IMG/VR virus record: IMGVR_UViG_3300020196_000151
Location: 1-31,739 of that record
DNA length: 31,739 nt
Direction: 5' to 3' (one strand)
Source: a virus
The notes under the pieces are model-generated. The model had not been told where the DNA came from. It made no database searches and was given only the letters and a program-made list of their open reading frames with translations. Below, piece after piece: positions 14,126-24,262 of the stretch. The stretch's first letter is position 1, and every line of letters starts with the position of its first letter. Position numbers and translations under genes: made by a program.

Positions 14126-14794
14126 TTAGGTTTTAGTTATAGTTAAAGGTATAGTTATTCTAGCCCCACTATCTCTACCAGTTACAGTTATTGTTGTTGT
14201 GATAGTAGCTCCTGGTAAAGCTGAAGTACCAAATAATGTATTAATTGTTGTTGCAATTAAACTAAATGAAGTACCAATTTGACTTCTAGATAAATTAGCA
14301 CCACTTGAATTTGGAATAGTTGTACTAATTGCCAAACCAGTAGTATCAATACCAGTTCCAGCAAATGTACTTAAGAATCTTGAATCTCCCACAGTCATTA
14401 AGTAACCAGATGGTTCAAAAGTTGAAACAGCTCCTAAGTAATTTAATGTTTGAGGAGTAATATTGATAGCGGCGGCTTGACGTAATGTCACAGTTGTATA
14501 TCCAAGATTTAATACAGGTAATTTAGAAGTACCACGTGGTAAAGTTACTAATTTATATTTTAAGTTTTGAGTATCATCTGTAAATGCTTGTAATAAAGGC
14601 ATTTTTTCAATTGCTTCACCAAAGAAAGCTGAACCAGATGGATGAGTTGGGTTATACAAAGTATAATCAATTTCATCATCTGCTAATGCAAATTGTGTGA
14701 TTTGGAATGAGCCGTCATTACGAGCCATTAATTCACGGCCCTTTTTTGTTAACACGGCATCAATTGTTACTAATTGGTTGTTTAAATATGACAT
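14126..14794 (-). CDS. Conserved phage structural protein
   Basis: A 222-residue protein. The N-terminal part is highly characteristic (TIDAVLTKKGRELMARNDG, then FALADDEIDYTLYNPTHPSG). I recall closely similar conserved structural proteins in uncultured marine T4-like phages. The C-terminus is a Thr-rich Ig-like beta segment (ITTTITVTGRDSGARITIPL). It is preceded by an ATATTTATA box 17 bases upstream and starts a transcript that would include the fibre genes downstream. The molecular position in the tail or baseplate is unknown. Confidence 0.8.
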   Translation of the reverse strand: MSYLNNQLVTIDAVLTKKGRELMARNDGSFQITQFALADDEIDYTLYNPTHPSGSAFFGEAIEKMPLLQAFTDDTQNLKYKLVTLPRGTSKLPVLNLGYTTVTLRQAAAINITPQTLNYLGAVSTFEPSGYLMTVGDSRFLSTFAGTGIDTTGLAISTTIPNSSGANLSRSQIGTSFSLIATTINTLFGTSALPGATITTTITVTGRDSGARITIPLTITKT

Positions 14795-14811
14795 CTTTCA
14801 ATGTGTTTTAT

Positions 14812-14819
14812 ATAAATAT
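14812..14819 (-). promoter_or_regulatory. Putative late promoter box ATATTTATA
   Basis: The coding strand reads TATATTTATATAAAAC, 17 bases upstream of the ATG at 14794. It lies directly after the stop of the 1650-residue gene. Confidence 0.5.
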
Positions 14820-14820
14820 A

Positions 14821-17800
14821 TTATGGAATAAGAACTGTACTAAATATTTTACTCTTTAAGTCACTTACAATATTAGCTAATTTAACATCAACATTAGGTG
14901 CTAAATTAATATTTTTAACAATACCTGCTGATGTTTGTCCTGAGCGTTTTTTATAACTAATAACAATATTTGTTTCATCAGGTATTCTTCTACTAAAAAT
15001 ATATTTACTAATACTACCAGTTAAATTATTAGCTGAAAATGATTGTATGCATCCTAAATCAATATTTCTATTTAATGACAATGACATTGAATCAGTAAGT
15101 GATGTTGGAGTATGAACATTAATTACTTCATATTCTTCTATTATTGAAAATCCTTCAGCTGAAGATGAAAGATTGTGTAATCTAACTAAATCACCAGAAT
15201 TTAAAATAAATGGATAATCAGCTTCACCATACATTGTAATTAATGATTGAGTAAACATATGAGAGTCATCACCATCAAAATAAAATCCTTCACTAACATA
15301 ACTACCACTAATAACATTATAATAAAATTCAGATATTACTTTTGAAGCTATTAATACATTTGATTGACTAACATGTACTTTAAAAAATGGAGATGGATCT
15401 AATGATGAACTTAAGTAAGTGCTAACATTACTTAAACCACCAAATCCACTACCTCCACCTGATTGAAGTAAAACTGATGTTAGGGTAGTTGTAATATTAG
15501 TTACTGTACCAACATGATTTGTATTTAAAACTACTGTATTTGTTAATTGACTAGGAGTGATAGGAATTGAAAAGAATAAGAAGTTTAAACCTATATTTCC
15601 TGGTTGATCAAAAGTAACAACTCCAGTGACATTAACAGCATTACTTAATGGAGTTACTCCAATATAATTTACAGTGACATCAATAAGTTCTACATTAAAT
15701 GGAGCTTGTGTTCCACCAGATTGAGCTGAGCCATTAAAATTAGCAAGTAAACCAGCACCAGCACCACCTTGTGTTGAAACATTAGTTAGTTTAGGTTTAA
15801 CTAAAATATAATTTAAAGTATCATCTCCAAATCTATTCCATAATACAGGATAAAATCTAAATCCACCAGCAAATATAGGTTTATTACCATCTAATATTTG
15901 TTGCTTAGATGGATTTTGGTTATCAAATAATCCTATATTAATTGTTTCTCCTGATTTAAATGTATTTTGTACTTGATATAAATTATACTTTTGATCTTCA
16001 CTTAATAAATCATAATTACGTTTTGTTAGTTCAGTTAAATTACTATTTTCATCAATTAGATATTTAATATAAACATTTGAACGCTCAGGCATTGAGAGTA
16101 AATCAGATCCTGAAGCTGCTACTTCACTAAAGAAAGCAAATTGTCTTGTATTTTTATCTATAGTAGCTGTTTTACCAAATGTAGTATCACCATTTGAAAA
16201 TACATTATATAAAGTACTTGTTGTAGTTGAACCTTCATATCTTGGTCTTGTATGACGTTGGTATGTGTCTGTGAAATCTTGATATTGATAACTTTCAGTT
16301 ACATATTGACTTCCTGATATATAAAAAGCATTACCTGATATAAGTGTTATCTTTTTTTTAATATTTGAATTTTGATTTAATTCAACATTATTTAGCAATG
16401 GATTAAATTCAACATTCCAAATACTCTCAGAGTATGAACTAGTATTCTTTGGTTTAAAATTAATAGCAAAAGGATTAAAATTAGCTATATCAAAATCATC
16501 ATGTATGAATATAGATGATGATGGTAATTCACCTGTAAAGAAATCTCTACCATCAGATGTCATAGTTACTAGTCCTAAATTACTTTTAACAGTGTAATTA
16601 TAAAGTGATTGACTATAATCACCACTATTACTAGCTGTGATAAATAAAGTATTAATAGAACCACTTTGATTATTATGTCTAGCTACTTGAGGAGCTAGTA
16701 TTTTAACATCTGGTCTTTCAAGTAAATGCGGTTTAATAACAATACCTGTAGCTACATTAGTTCTAGCTGGTGTAAAATCTTTAAGTGTTCTGAAGAGTGA
16801 ATTATGAAAATAACTAATTAGTGTTATAAAGTCTTTATAATTAAATGTATTAATATATTTTTTAAAATAATCAAATCTTAAATTATCTAAAGCTTTATAA
16901 CCACTACCTCTAGGATCACCTATAAATTCATCAATTGTATAAGTTGAACCTAATTGAGCTATAATATCTTTATTAATTTCATCTTGTGGTGATAAACCAG
17001 CATCTAGTAAGTGTATATCTTTTGATGTTGGTAAAGTAGGTTGTAAAATAATACTTTTATTAGGTAATAATTGAGTACCATATAAACTACTACTTACAAT
17101 TCTTATTTTATCAGTTACTGGATTAGCATATCCTGAGTTTGGAGTATCAGCATAATATGTTTCTACAAATGAAACATAGTTATTTTGATTAGAAAAATTA
17201 CTAAATGAAGCTGTCCATCCTTGAATTGTTTGATTAGGAGCTGTTGAATTTACTGCTGTTGTGACACTATGATTATAAGTGTATAAGTTATTTCCCAAAG
17301 TAAAACGAGCAGCTAAATCATTATAAGCTGAAGATGTATAATTACCTTCAATTGACTCAGGATTTAATACATGAGAATTAAAAGCTGATTCAGACACATA
17401 ATTAGACCATAATCTTAGTTCTTGTAATGAACCACTAAATGGGTAAGATCCATCTCCAAATGTTATAGCACCTTGTTGATACCATAATGAGTTGGAAACA
17501 GCTGTGTTAGTAGTTAAACTAGCACTTGTCTTATGTCCTACTTCTCCCCAAACATTGTTTTTAACAAAAAATTCATATGTTTGAGAAGAACCAGTCTCAT
17601 TTATTCTTAAATTTGGATTTGTTCTTTGAACTAATACTGAATACCAATCAGTATTATTATTAGAATTAGTGTTTGATCCTGTTTGATAAATAGGAATAGT
17701 AGAAGAAGTGACAGATAATCCACCTAATTTAAATTGAAAATATCCAAAATCACCTACACTACCTGAATATATAGAATTTGCTGAAGCAGTACTAGTATAT

Positions 17801-19773
17801 AATAAATTAAATTGAATATCAGAACCACTATAGAATAATGATTGAGTAGTGAAATTAGATAATAATATATTTGATGCAGTTGGATAAGCTCTAAATCTAA
17901 ATTCAATACCATTTGGAGCAATATCATTATATCCTGTTCTAACTAAACTTTGTGATGTATAATTCCAAGGTATATTTATTGTATTTGAACCACTAACATT
18001 TAAAGCATAAGTAAATCTATCATATTCATATTCACTAGTAGATTCAATTTTATCAACACCACCATATTCAAGATAAGACATTACAGTTGGTGGAATACCA
18101 AATATAGTATTTAAATATTGAATAAAACGAGTTGTACCTTTAGATTTAAGTAATAAAGGTAAGTTATGATATAAACGTTTATAAATACCTTTTTGTTGAT
18201 CTTGACCAGGTATTTGATATTGAGAAGCACTAACTAGTGTTTGGTATGAACTAGTCATTGGTAAATAACTACCATTAGGACTTATACCATATAAATATTT
18301 AAACACATTAGTACCATCTTCATCTGTATAGGTATTAATACCCATGGATTGAAGAGCAAAGTATACTACATCTTTAGATATACCTTGATCTAAAGCATTT
18401 TTAGCCTTATATAAGTCAGTTATAGCTTTAATATGAATCCAAATATCATCAAACATTTGGCCTATTGAAGCTACAAATTTAAATACTAACTCATTGTCAT
18501 TATTCTCAGCTATATAACCAGGCATAGCATATAGTAAATAGTTTTGGTTATTATCATCATACAATGAGGCAGATAAATAACTACCACTATACCAACTTAT
18601 AGCTTGGGAGGATGTAACTGAATAATTTACAAATGGTTTAACTGAATTTTGTTTTGGCCAAGAAAAAGAACCACTTGTATAAAATAAATGTTGTTCAAAA
18701 CCATCAAAATTTTGAATAGTTTGATTTATTTTATTTTTATATAATTGAGCATCTAATTGAGCTGTTGGTGTAGAACTAGCAGCTGCTGAAGATGAAGCAG
18801 ATGAATATAATTCAATATTATTTAATTTATATTTAAATCCTTCTAATCTACGAGCTGCTGATGAAAAATGAACCCACTCAGTATATTCAAAATTATCATA
18901 ATCAATATTAATAGCAAAATTAGAAGCACTTAATTGACCAAGTAATTGTTGTAATGGTCCAAATGATGCTTGTGAACTAGTAATTTGATTAAAATTAAAA
19001 TATGGTGTAGGTCCTACTCTTAAGTTATCTAAATCTAAATCAAAATTAGGTCCACGTAATGTTGGAAATGTAATTGGAACAGGATCAATAGTTATACTAA
19101 CACTAAATTCTTGTGGGTTAGATATTGCATCAACAATACTAACTAAAGTATTTATATCAATATTAGTTGGTAAAGGATTAAGTAATTTAATTAATATTGT
19201 TGGAGTTGGAATATTACTATTTAATACTAAAGATCCTAAATCTAAAGCTATATTAATAGCTGGTATTAATCTATTTTGTCCAAGATTTAGATAAAATTCT
19301 TTAAAATAAGGAGTACTTTGAAAATCATAAATAAAATCAAGAGCAGATTGTTGTAGAACAGAATTTGATATATTATTAGTTGATAATCTAATTTCAGTTC
19401 TATCTGCTGAGATTTCTTTTATAAAAAAAGTTCTATTATAAGTTAGATCTATTTTAGGTCTTAAAATATTATATATTACTTTAAATTCTCCAAATTGTAA
19501 TCCTAAATTTTTTAAATCTAAAGATGGATCAAATAATAATTCTTTTAAAGATATAGATCCAGATGTTGGTAAAAATGTTCCTGGAATTGAATAACCTTTA
19601 AAAGGAATAACAGAATATAAAATATTACCAGCTGGATTAGCAACATGTAATTCAACATAATCTTCAGAGTTACCAAAAACACGCATCATCTCTCTAGATG
19701 GAACTAAAGTGGCTGATGATGATCCTGATAGGATATTATTATTTCTTGGTAATTTTATAACAGTTGTTGACAT
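14821..19773 (-). CDS. Giant baseplate/tail-fibre protein with LamG-like domain (1650 aa)
   Basis: The longest protein in the window. The N-terminus (residues 1-130) is beta-rich, with VPSREMMRVFGNSEDYVELH and a segment describing strands and turns (LPTSGSISLKELLFDPSLDL). Residues about 600-830 resemble a concanavalin/LamG-like sandwich (NGIEFRFRAYPT, then GSLQELRLWSNYVS). A conserved FTPARTNVATGIVIKPHLLE follows near 1010. The C-terminal third is beta-rich with IEEYEVINVHTPTS. Its place after gp6, GH19 and two small structural genes corresponds to the T4 gp7-gp10 region, but I see no sequence proof of identity. It is probably a baseplate-to-fibre scaffold with a carbohydrate-binding module. 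Confidence 0.85.
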   Translation of the reverse strand: MSTTVIKLPRNNNILSGSSSATLVPSREMMRVFGNSEDYVELHVANPAGNILYSVIPFKGYSIPGTFLPTSGSISLKELLFDPSLDLKNLGLQFGEFKVIYNILRPKIDLTYNRTFFIKEISADRTEIRLSTNNISNSVLQQSALDFIYDFQSTPYFKEFYLNLGQNRLIPAINIALDLGSLVLNSNIPTPTILIKLLNPLPTNIDINTLVSIVDAISNPQEFSVSITIDPVPITFPTLRGPNFDLDLDNLRVGPTPYFNFNQITSSQASFGPLQQLLGQLSASNFAINIDYDNFEYTEWVHFSSAARRLEGFKYKLNNIELYSSASSSAAASSTPTAQLDAQLYKNKINQTIQNFDGFEQHLFYTSGSFSWPKQNSVKPFVNYSVTSSQAISWYSGSYLSASLYDDNNQNYLLYAMPGYIAENNDNELVFKFVASIGQMFDDIWIHIKAITDLYKAKNALDQGISKDVVYFALQSMGINTYTDEDGTNVFKYLYGISPNGSYLPMTSSYQTLVSASQYQIPGQDQQKGIYKRLYHNLPLLLKSKGTTRFIQYLNTIFGIPPTVMSYLEYGGVDKIESTSEYEYDRFTYALNVSGSNTINIPWNYTSQSLVRTGYNDIAPNGIEFRFRAYPTASNILLSNFTTQSLFYSGSDIQFNLLYTSTASANSIYSGSVGDFGYFQFKLGGLSVTSSTIPIYQTGSNTNSNNNTDWYSVLVQRTNPNLRINETGSSQTYEFFVKNNVWGEVGHKTSASLTTNTAVSNSLWYQQGAITFGDGSYPFSGSLQELRLWSNYVSESAFNSHVLNPESIEGNYTSSAYNDLAARFTLGNNLYTYNHSVTTAVNSTAPNQTIQGWTASFSNFSNQNNYVSFVETYYADTPNSGYANPVTDKIRIVSSSLYGTQLLPNKSIILQPTLPTSKDIHLLDAGLSPQDEINKDIIAQLGSTYTIDEFIGDPRGSGYKALDNLRFDYFKKYINTFNYKDFITLISYFHNSLFRTLKDFTPARTNVATGIVIKPHLLERPDVKILAPQVARHNNQSGSINTLFITASNSGDYSQSLYNYTVKSNLGLVTMTSDGRDFFTGELPSSSIFIHDDFDIANFNPFAINFKPKNTSSYSESIWNVEFNPLLNNVELNQNSNIKKKITLISGNAFYISGSQYVTESYQYQDFTDTYQRHTRPRYEGSTTTSTLYNVFSNGDTTFGKTATIDKNTRQFAFFSEVAASGSDLLSMPERSNVYIKYLIDENSNLTELTKRNYDLLSEDQKYNLYQVQNTFKSGETINIGLFDNQNPSKQQILDGNKPIFAGGFRFYPVLWNRFGDDTLNYILVKPKLTNVSTQGGAGAGLLANFNGSAQSGGTQAPFNVELIDVTVNYIGVTPLSNAVNVTGVVTFDQPGNIGLNFLFFSIPITPSQLTNTVVLNTNHVGTVTNITTTLTSVLLQSGGGSGFGGLSNVSTYLSSSLDPSPFFKVHVSQSNVLIASKVISEFYYNVISGSYVSEGFYFDGDDSHMFTQSLITMYGEADYPFILNSGDLVRLHNLSSSAEGFSIIEEYEVINVHTPTSLTDSMSLSLNRNIDLGCIQSFSANNLTGSISKYIFSRRIPDETNIVISYKKRSGQTSAGIVKNINLAPNVDVKLANIVSDLKSKIFSTVLIP

Positions 19774-19774
19774 A

Positions 19775-20209
19775 TTATATTTGTGTTCCTGTATTAATAT
19801 TACTTTCTAGTAATATTTGATTTTTTAATTCAATATTTTCTTCTCTTAAGTTAGAGATTTCTGTTGTTAAGTCATCTAAAGATACACCTAAATATTCTAA
19901 ACTACGAGTAGCTAATCCTAGATGAGAATTTTCTGAACCAGAAGGAGGAATATTATAAAATAAGGCATTATATTGTTCAAAAAAGTTTTGAATATCTTGT
20001 TCAATTGTAGCTTCTCCCTCAACAACAGCTGCTTGTGATCTAGCTAATTGTTTAAAATTAGTATTTATAACATTATTAAAACTTTGTAAACCATAAATAG
20101 TTTTTTGTATTTGTATTTGTTCAGATTGATTAGTTTTAGAATTTGGAGATGAAACTGTTAAAGAAGTTCTATTAACTGAGTTATTTACTGTGTTATTATA
20201 AGTTGCCAT
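19775..20209 (-). CDS. Small structural protein with C-terminal coiled coil
   Basis: A 144-residue protein. The first 30 residues are Asn/Ser/Thr-rich and probably flexible. Residues 30-85 are helical (IYGLQSFNNVINTNFKQLAR). Residues 105-135 form a clear heptad coiled coil (LTTEISNLREENIELKNQ). It is separated by one to two bases from the giant gene and its upstream neighbour, so it is made with them. A trimeric linker or chaperone for the giant baseplate protein is a reasonable guess, not shown. Confidence 0.75.
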   Translation of the reverse strand: MATYNNTVNNSVNRTSLTVSSPNSKTNQSEQIQIQKTIYGLQSFNNVINTNFKQLARSQAAVVEGEATIEQDIQNFFEQYNALFYNIPPSGSENSHLGLATRSLEYLGVSLDDLTTEISNLREENIELKNQILLESNINTGTQI

Positions 20210-20211
20210 TA

Positions 20212-21315
20212 TTAAATAGTTTGTAACACTTTAAAATAATAATCATCATCATAAATGTAAGTACCACCATCAATTTGTGATTTAATTTGTACTTTATAAT
20301 AACGATCTGGTTCTAATCCATTCATATATAACATAAAAAAACTACTTGTTGGATCAACACTTAATCGAGTGGCTGAAGTATCAAAATCAATTATTTTAGT
20401 ATTTGACTGTAAATCAATAATAGAATAATATGAAGCTGTTGGTAATAATTTATTATTAATATATAAAGAACTAGTTACAAATGACCTAACTGGATATTTG
20501 TCTTTAGCATATATTCTAAACTTAACAAATTCACTATCATAAAAAATATTTTTATTATTTGATAATGATACTAATATATTATTATCGCCTACATATGATA
20601 ATGATCCTGTATTATTAAAATCTATATTATCCCTCCATTTAAATTCTAAACATGGAGGATAAATTGTGTTAGTATCTCTAGAAAAGAAATTAAATGTATA
20701 TTTGTAGTTTGGATTAAATTCAATTGAACCTGTATTACGAATAATAAATCCATTATTTGAAATCACACTAGCTGTCCAAGCAGCTACAATTGATGTGACA
20801 TTAACATTAATATCTTTAGATGAAAAATAATTAAATGTTTGATACTTATTATAACCAGATGATGTATAATAATTAGCTCCTCCAGCATTACCAGGTAACC
20901 ATGAAGCTGTTATATTAGCTGGAAATCCAGCAGTATCCCAAGCATTTGTTTGATTAGCACTTCTATACTCCCAACTACAACCATCATCTGTTTCAGGAAT
21001 ATTATTAAAACGTCCTGTTCCCATATCCCAACTTTCATAAATTGGATTAATTTCAATATTAAAATTAGTTGGAATCCCATCAACATTGGCATTATATAGT
21101 TTTAAAGAAGCAGTATAATTAACTCCTGATTTAGCTATAACATCAGAAATGTCATCATTATCAAATTGAATTAAAATACGTGCTGTTGATGATGATGGAG
21201 TATTAATAGATAATTTTTTAGATAAATCTAAAATAGCATCTAATCCAGCATTTAAAGTTGGATAATCTGAGTAGATTGTTGTGTCCTGTGAAGGAAATAT
21301 TTTGTAAACACCCAT
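20212..21315 (-). CDS. Baseplate/tail protein with N-terminal DNRLRE-like beta-sandwich
   Basis: A 367-residue protein. The N-terminus (IFPSQDTTIYSDYPTLNAGL, then LDLSKK) matches the start pattern of DNRLRE-type beta-sandwich domains, which are often carbohydrate-associated. IQFD, the strand ASLKLYNA and a W-rich GCSWEYRSANQTNAWDTAG segment follow. The C-terminal part is another beta domain ending YYFKVLQ. A box with ATATTTATA lies 21 bases upstream, so it likely starts the operon that includes the coiled-coil gene and the giant gene. A structural role on the tail, perhaps glycan-contacting, is inferred. Confidence 0.8.
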   Translation of the reverse strand: MGVYKIFPSQDTTIYSDYPTLNAGLDAILDLSKKLSINTPSSSTARILIQFDNDDISDVIAKSGVNYTASLKLYNANVDGIPTNFNIEINPIYESWDMGTGRFNNIPETDDGCSWEYRSANQTNAWDTAGFPANITASWLPGNAGGANYYTSSGYNKYQTFNYFSSKDINVNVTSIVAAWTASVISNNGFIIRNTGSIEFNPNYKYTFNFFSRDTNTIYPPCLEFKWRDNIDFNNTGSLSYVGDNNILVSLSNNKNIFYDSEFVKFRIYAKDKYPVRSFVTSSLYINNKLLPTASYYSIIDLQSNTKIIDFDTSATRLSVDPTSSFFMLYMNGLEPDRYYKVQIKSQIDGGTYIYDDDYYFKVLQTI

Positions 21316-21336
21316 TTATAATAGTATTATTCTAGT

Positions 21337-21344
21337 ATAAATAT
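21337..21344 (-). promoter_or_regulatory. Putative late promoter box ATATTTATA
   Basis: The coding strand reads CATATTTATACTAG, 21 bases upstream of the ATG at 21315. It lies in the 45-base gap between the GH19 lysozyme gene and the DNRLRE-like gene. Confidence 0.5.
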
Positions 21345-21360
21345 GGGCTAATTATAGAAA

Positions 21361-21954
21361 TTATTTCAATAAATTGTAGTATTCTTTAAAGTGTTTTTGG
21401 CGGTCTGGTAAACCAATTGTACCTCCATTAACACATTTAGTCACAGCTAATACAGATGCATCAGAAGCATCAACACATTTACCTAAGCAATTCTTATGAA
21501 AAAACCAAGCAGCTGATAATAATGGATATTTTGTTGCTACTAAATCTGGTGTTTCAACTAAATTTTCAGGAACAACTTTATCAAATTCAATGTAGTTAGC
21601 TTTACCAGTTAATTGAATATAGCCACGGCCACGGAATTTATAACCTTCACCTGTAGCTTCAGCACCATTACCCATACGTCCCCCATAAACTAAATTAGCA
21701 ATTTTTTCTGGTTTACGCTCATATAATTTAGCTTTATCTTCTGTTGGGAAGTATTTTTTAAATATTGTCAATAAACCTTTAGCTCCATAGTTTAAGTTTT
21801 CATTAACTACTTTAAAACCACCTGATTCATGTCCACATTGAGATAAAAAATGAGACAACTTAACAGCTGTGTCAATTTTGAATTTTTCCATTACCTCAGG
21901 AATTTGAGTTATAACACCATCTGGAATGTGTCCTTTAAGTTTATTTAAGTCCAT
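21361..21954 (-). CDS. GH19-type lysozyme / endolysin
   Basis: A 197-residue single-domain enzyme of the chitinase/lysozyme family 19. FLSQCGHESGGFK near 36-48 holds the likely catalytic Glu43, and NENLNYGAKGL follows with Glu52. RGRGYIQLTGKANY near 108-121 is the family's signature core, and WFFHKN lies near 150. No signal peptide or membrane segment is seen, so export would need a holin if it is the endolysin. It is surrounded by baseplate genes, so a tail-associated lysozyme is an equal possibility. A further ATATTTAT copy lies 32 bases upstream, inside the end of the gp6-like gene. Confidence 0.9.
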   Translation of the reverse strand: MDLNKLKGHIPDGVITQIPEVMEKFKIDTAVKLSHFLSQCGHESGGFKVVNENLNYGAKGLLTIFKKYFPTEDKAKLYERKPEKIANLVYGGRMGNGAEATGEGYKFRGRGYIQLTGKANYIEFDKVVPENLVETPDLVATKYPLLSAAWFFHKNCLGKCVDASDASVLAVTKCVNGGTIGLPDRQKHFKEYYNLLK

Positions 21955-21965
21955 ATATTTAAATT

Positions 21966-23840
21966 TTAATAGGTTACTACTTTACCATAAATATCAGTGT
22001 CAGGAAATCTCACTTCAAAAATCATAGGATCAAGTGATGGGTAAATAACACCTTGTTTTGTGGCACCTTTTATATCATATGAGTATGGTGAATAATTACC
22101 TCCAGCTAGATTTGTAATATCAACATTAATTACTGATTGAACACCTTTAACAGCTCCAATTAAATTATATATATTTGAATAAATAATTGGTTGATTAATT
22201 TGCCATTTATCTATATTAAAATAATTTTGTATTTCTGTTATAGCTTTAGTTAATACTTCTTGTGAATTATAAGCTGGTAAAACTGAGATATCAAAATTAA
22301 TTTTTATATTAGCATAATAAGCATCTTTAATAATAATAGCATCACTAGCCATTTTATGATAAGATAAATATGTTTTTAGATTTTGCTTAATAGTATTAGA
22401 AGTTGTAGTTATTTTACCATTTATATCTGTTGATAAAACACAAATTGAAAGTGCTAATGGATTATTAGTGATAAAATTTTGTTTATCAGTGTCATTAGCA
22501 ACTAAATAATTTTGAGATACATAAGCTTTACTTATATAACCAAATTTAGCTGGCATTGATAAAGCACGAACTAAGTAGTCAGCTTTAGTTACATTCCTAT
22601 TTTGAGTTGGAAAATTAGCTAAAGCTTGTAAACGTATTTGTTCTGTTGTTTCACCAGGTCCACCACCTGATGATGGTTCTGGATTATTGAAACGAAGTGA
22701 GTTTTCAACTATTGTTAAAATAGAATTATTTAAATTAAAATTATCTACAGTTATATTAACAACACTTCCTAATCCAATATCATCAGATGGTAAATTAGCT
22801 TCTGCTCCTCCTCCAACTAAATAAGTCACTGTTAAAGTAGTGTTTGAAGGAGCAACACCATATTCATTTGTATATTGAAAGTTAGATGGATCATAAGCCA
22901 TATTTAATTTACTAATACCATCTACTAAACCTATACCAACATTATCTGGATTTGGAATAATAACTTCATCTGGTGATGATGTTACACCACTTCCAAATTC
23001 TAAAAGTAAATTATTATCATCATTAAAACGAGTTACAAAACGTCTATCTACTTTTTTAAGACGTAATAAGAAACAAGCATTATCATTATCATTATAATAA
23101 TTAGGCTCATTCATAGATATATTTAATGTTTCATCAAATATAGTATCTTGAGCTAAATAAGGTACTTCATAATATTGATTATTTTCACTGTCAGTCACAC
23201 TTAATACTTGAATAATATTTGAATCATTAATAACAACAGTTGGAAATTGTTCAGGATTACCAAAATTAAATGTAGTTGTTTTAATTTGTCCTGATATTGC
23301 TTCAACTTGTTTTTTAAGTAAATAATATTGTGGATTAGTAGTACCTGTATAATATTGATATATTGTTATAGTTGTTGGATCAAATGAAGATGAAAATCTA
23401 AAATTAACAAGATCTTGAGTTATAAAAGTAATATTTGGTTTAGATATAGATTTAACACTAGAATTTTTACCTAATCTTAAAGTATATCGAAAATCAGGAG
23501 CATAATTAGGTGCTCCATCAGAAGGTAATAATTGATAAACATCTAAATTAACTGTTGAAACTGATGTTATTTTGGGTCTGTATCCTAAAGCATAAGCTAA
23601 AGCTATAATATTTTTTCTCTCTTGAGCATATAGTAATAATGTTTCTTGTAATTGAGTATCAGTGTAAAATGATAAAATATCACCTATATAAGCAGCCATT
23701 TCTATAAACATATTTCCAGGAGCAGATGGACTAAAGTCCATGTAATTATTCTGGAAGTAGGTTCTAGCATAATTAATTAAGTCTTGCTTTAATGTATTAA
23801 AGTCTTTATCAAAATATTTTATATCAGGTACATTTGCCAT
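21966..23840 (-). CDS. gp6: Baseplate wedge protein, T4 gp6 / baseplate-J-like
   Basis: A 624-residue protein. The N-terminus (DIKYFDKDFNTLKQDLINYA, then FSPSAPGNMFIEMAAYIGD) and LYAQERKNIIALAYALGYRP near 70-90 are typical of T4 gp6 and related baseplate wedge proteins. A central beta region follows, with the baseplate-J-like core near 390-450 (TTEQIRLQALANFPTQNRNV, then KADYLVRAL). The length is close to T4 gp6 (660). It forms dimers that build the wedge ring with gp25 and gp53. It lies two bases from the gp25-like gene, the same gene order as in many T4-like phages. Confidence 0.92.
   Translation of the reverse strand: MANVPDIKYFDKDFNTLKQDLINYARTYFQNNYMDFSPSAPGNMFIEMAAYIGDILSFYTDTQLQETLLLYAQERKNIIALAYALGYRPKITSVSTVNLDVYQLLPSDGAPNYAPDFRYTLRLGKNSSVKSISKPNITFITQDLVNFRFSSSFDPTTITIYQYYTGTTNPQYYLLKKQVEAISGQIKTTTFNFGNPEQFPTVVINDSNIIQVLSVTDSENNQYYEVPYLAQDTIFDETLNISMNEPNYYNDNDNACFLLRLKKVDRRFVTRFNDDNNLLLEFGSGVTSSPDEVIIPNPDNVGIGLVDGISKLNMAYDPSNFQYTNEYGVAPSNTTLTVTYLVGGGAEANLPSDDIGLGSVVNITVDNFNLNNSILTIVENSLRFNNPEPSSGGGPGETTEQIRLQALANFPTQNRNVTKADYLVRALSMPAKFGYISKAYVSQNYLVANDTDKQNFITNNPLALSICVLSTDINGKITTTSNTIKQNLKTYLSYHKMASDAIIIKDAYYANIKINFDISVLPAYNSQEVLTKAITEIQNYFNIDKWQINQPIIYSNIYNLIGAVKGVQSVINVDITNLAGGNYSPYSYDIKGATKQGVIYPSLDPMIFEVRFPDTDIYGKVVTY
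21987..21994 (-). promoter_or_regulatory. Possible promoter box ATATTTAT inside the end of the gp6-like gene
   Basis: This copy lies in the codons for DIYG near the gp6 C-terminus, 32 bases upstream of the GH19 start. It could give the lysozyme a separate transcript, but it may be coincidental coding sequence. Confidence 0.3.
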
Positions 23841-23842
23841 TA

Positions 23843-24262
23843 TTATCTGCTTAAATTAGTTGTTGAAACATTTATCACTAAATTATCATTTTGGTTATTA
23901 ATAGAGTATTCTAAAACTAAATTAATAAGATTTAAATCTGATTGTTTTTTAATTATTATATCTCTAATAATAATATTAGGTATAAATGCTATTATTTCTG
24001 TCTCTAATCTAGCTGCTACACTATCAAAAGTTGTATCTGGTTCAAATAGAGATGCTCTTAAATTTCCACCAAATTGAGGATTAAAAAAACGCTCACCTTT
24101 ATCTGTTAATATATAATTTATTAAATTAGATTTAACTTGTTCTTTAGTTGTAAATGTTTGATTAAAAACATTAGTGTTATTATTAAATAAAACATTAATA
24201 CCAATGCCCTTTTTTTGGCCTACATCTTGTGGGTTAAGTCTATATGCGGGTCTATTTAACAT
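23843..24262 (-). CDS. gp25: Baseplate wedge protein, T4 gp25-like
   Basis: A 139-residue protein of the GPW/gp25 family. NLINYILTDKGERFFNPQFG near 47-66 and LRASLFEP near 69-76 are the family signature. LETEIIAFIPNIIIRDI near 87-103 is the following helix-strand. The length matches T4 gp25 (132). It connects the wedge to the sheath initiation ring. Its start overlaps the stop of the upstream gene (TAATG), and it is followed closely by gp6. Confidence 0.93.
   Translation of the reverse strand: MLNRPAYRLNPQDVGQKKGIGINVLFNNNTNVFNQTFTTKEQVKSNLINYILTDKGERFFNPQFGGNLRASLFEPDTTFDSVAARLETEIIAFIPNIIIRDIIIKKQSDLNLINLVLEYSINNQNDNLVINVSTTNLSR

Noticed and set aside
18291-18298. ATATTTAT copies inside the giant gene (18291), gp6 (22364) and the porin start (9276) as promoters
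   Set aside because: They lie inside coding sequence far from a downstream start. An all-A/T 8-mer is expected by chance a few times in such AT-rich DNA.
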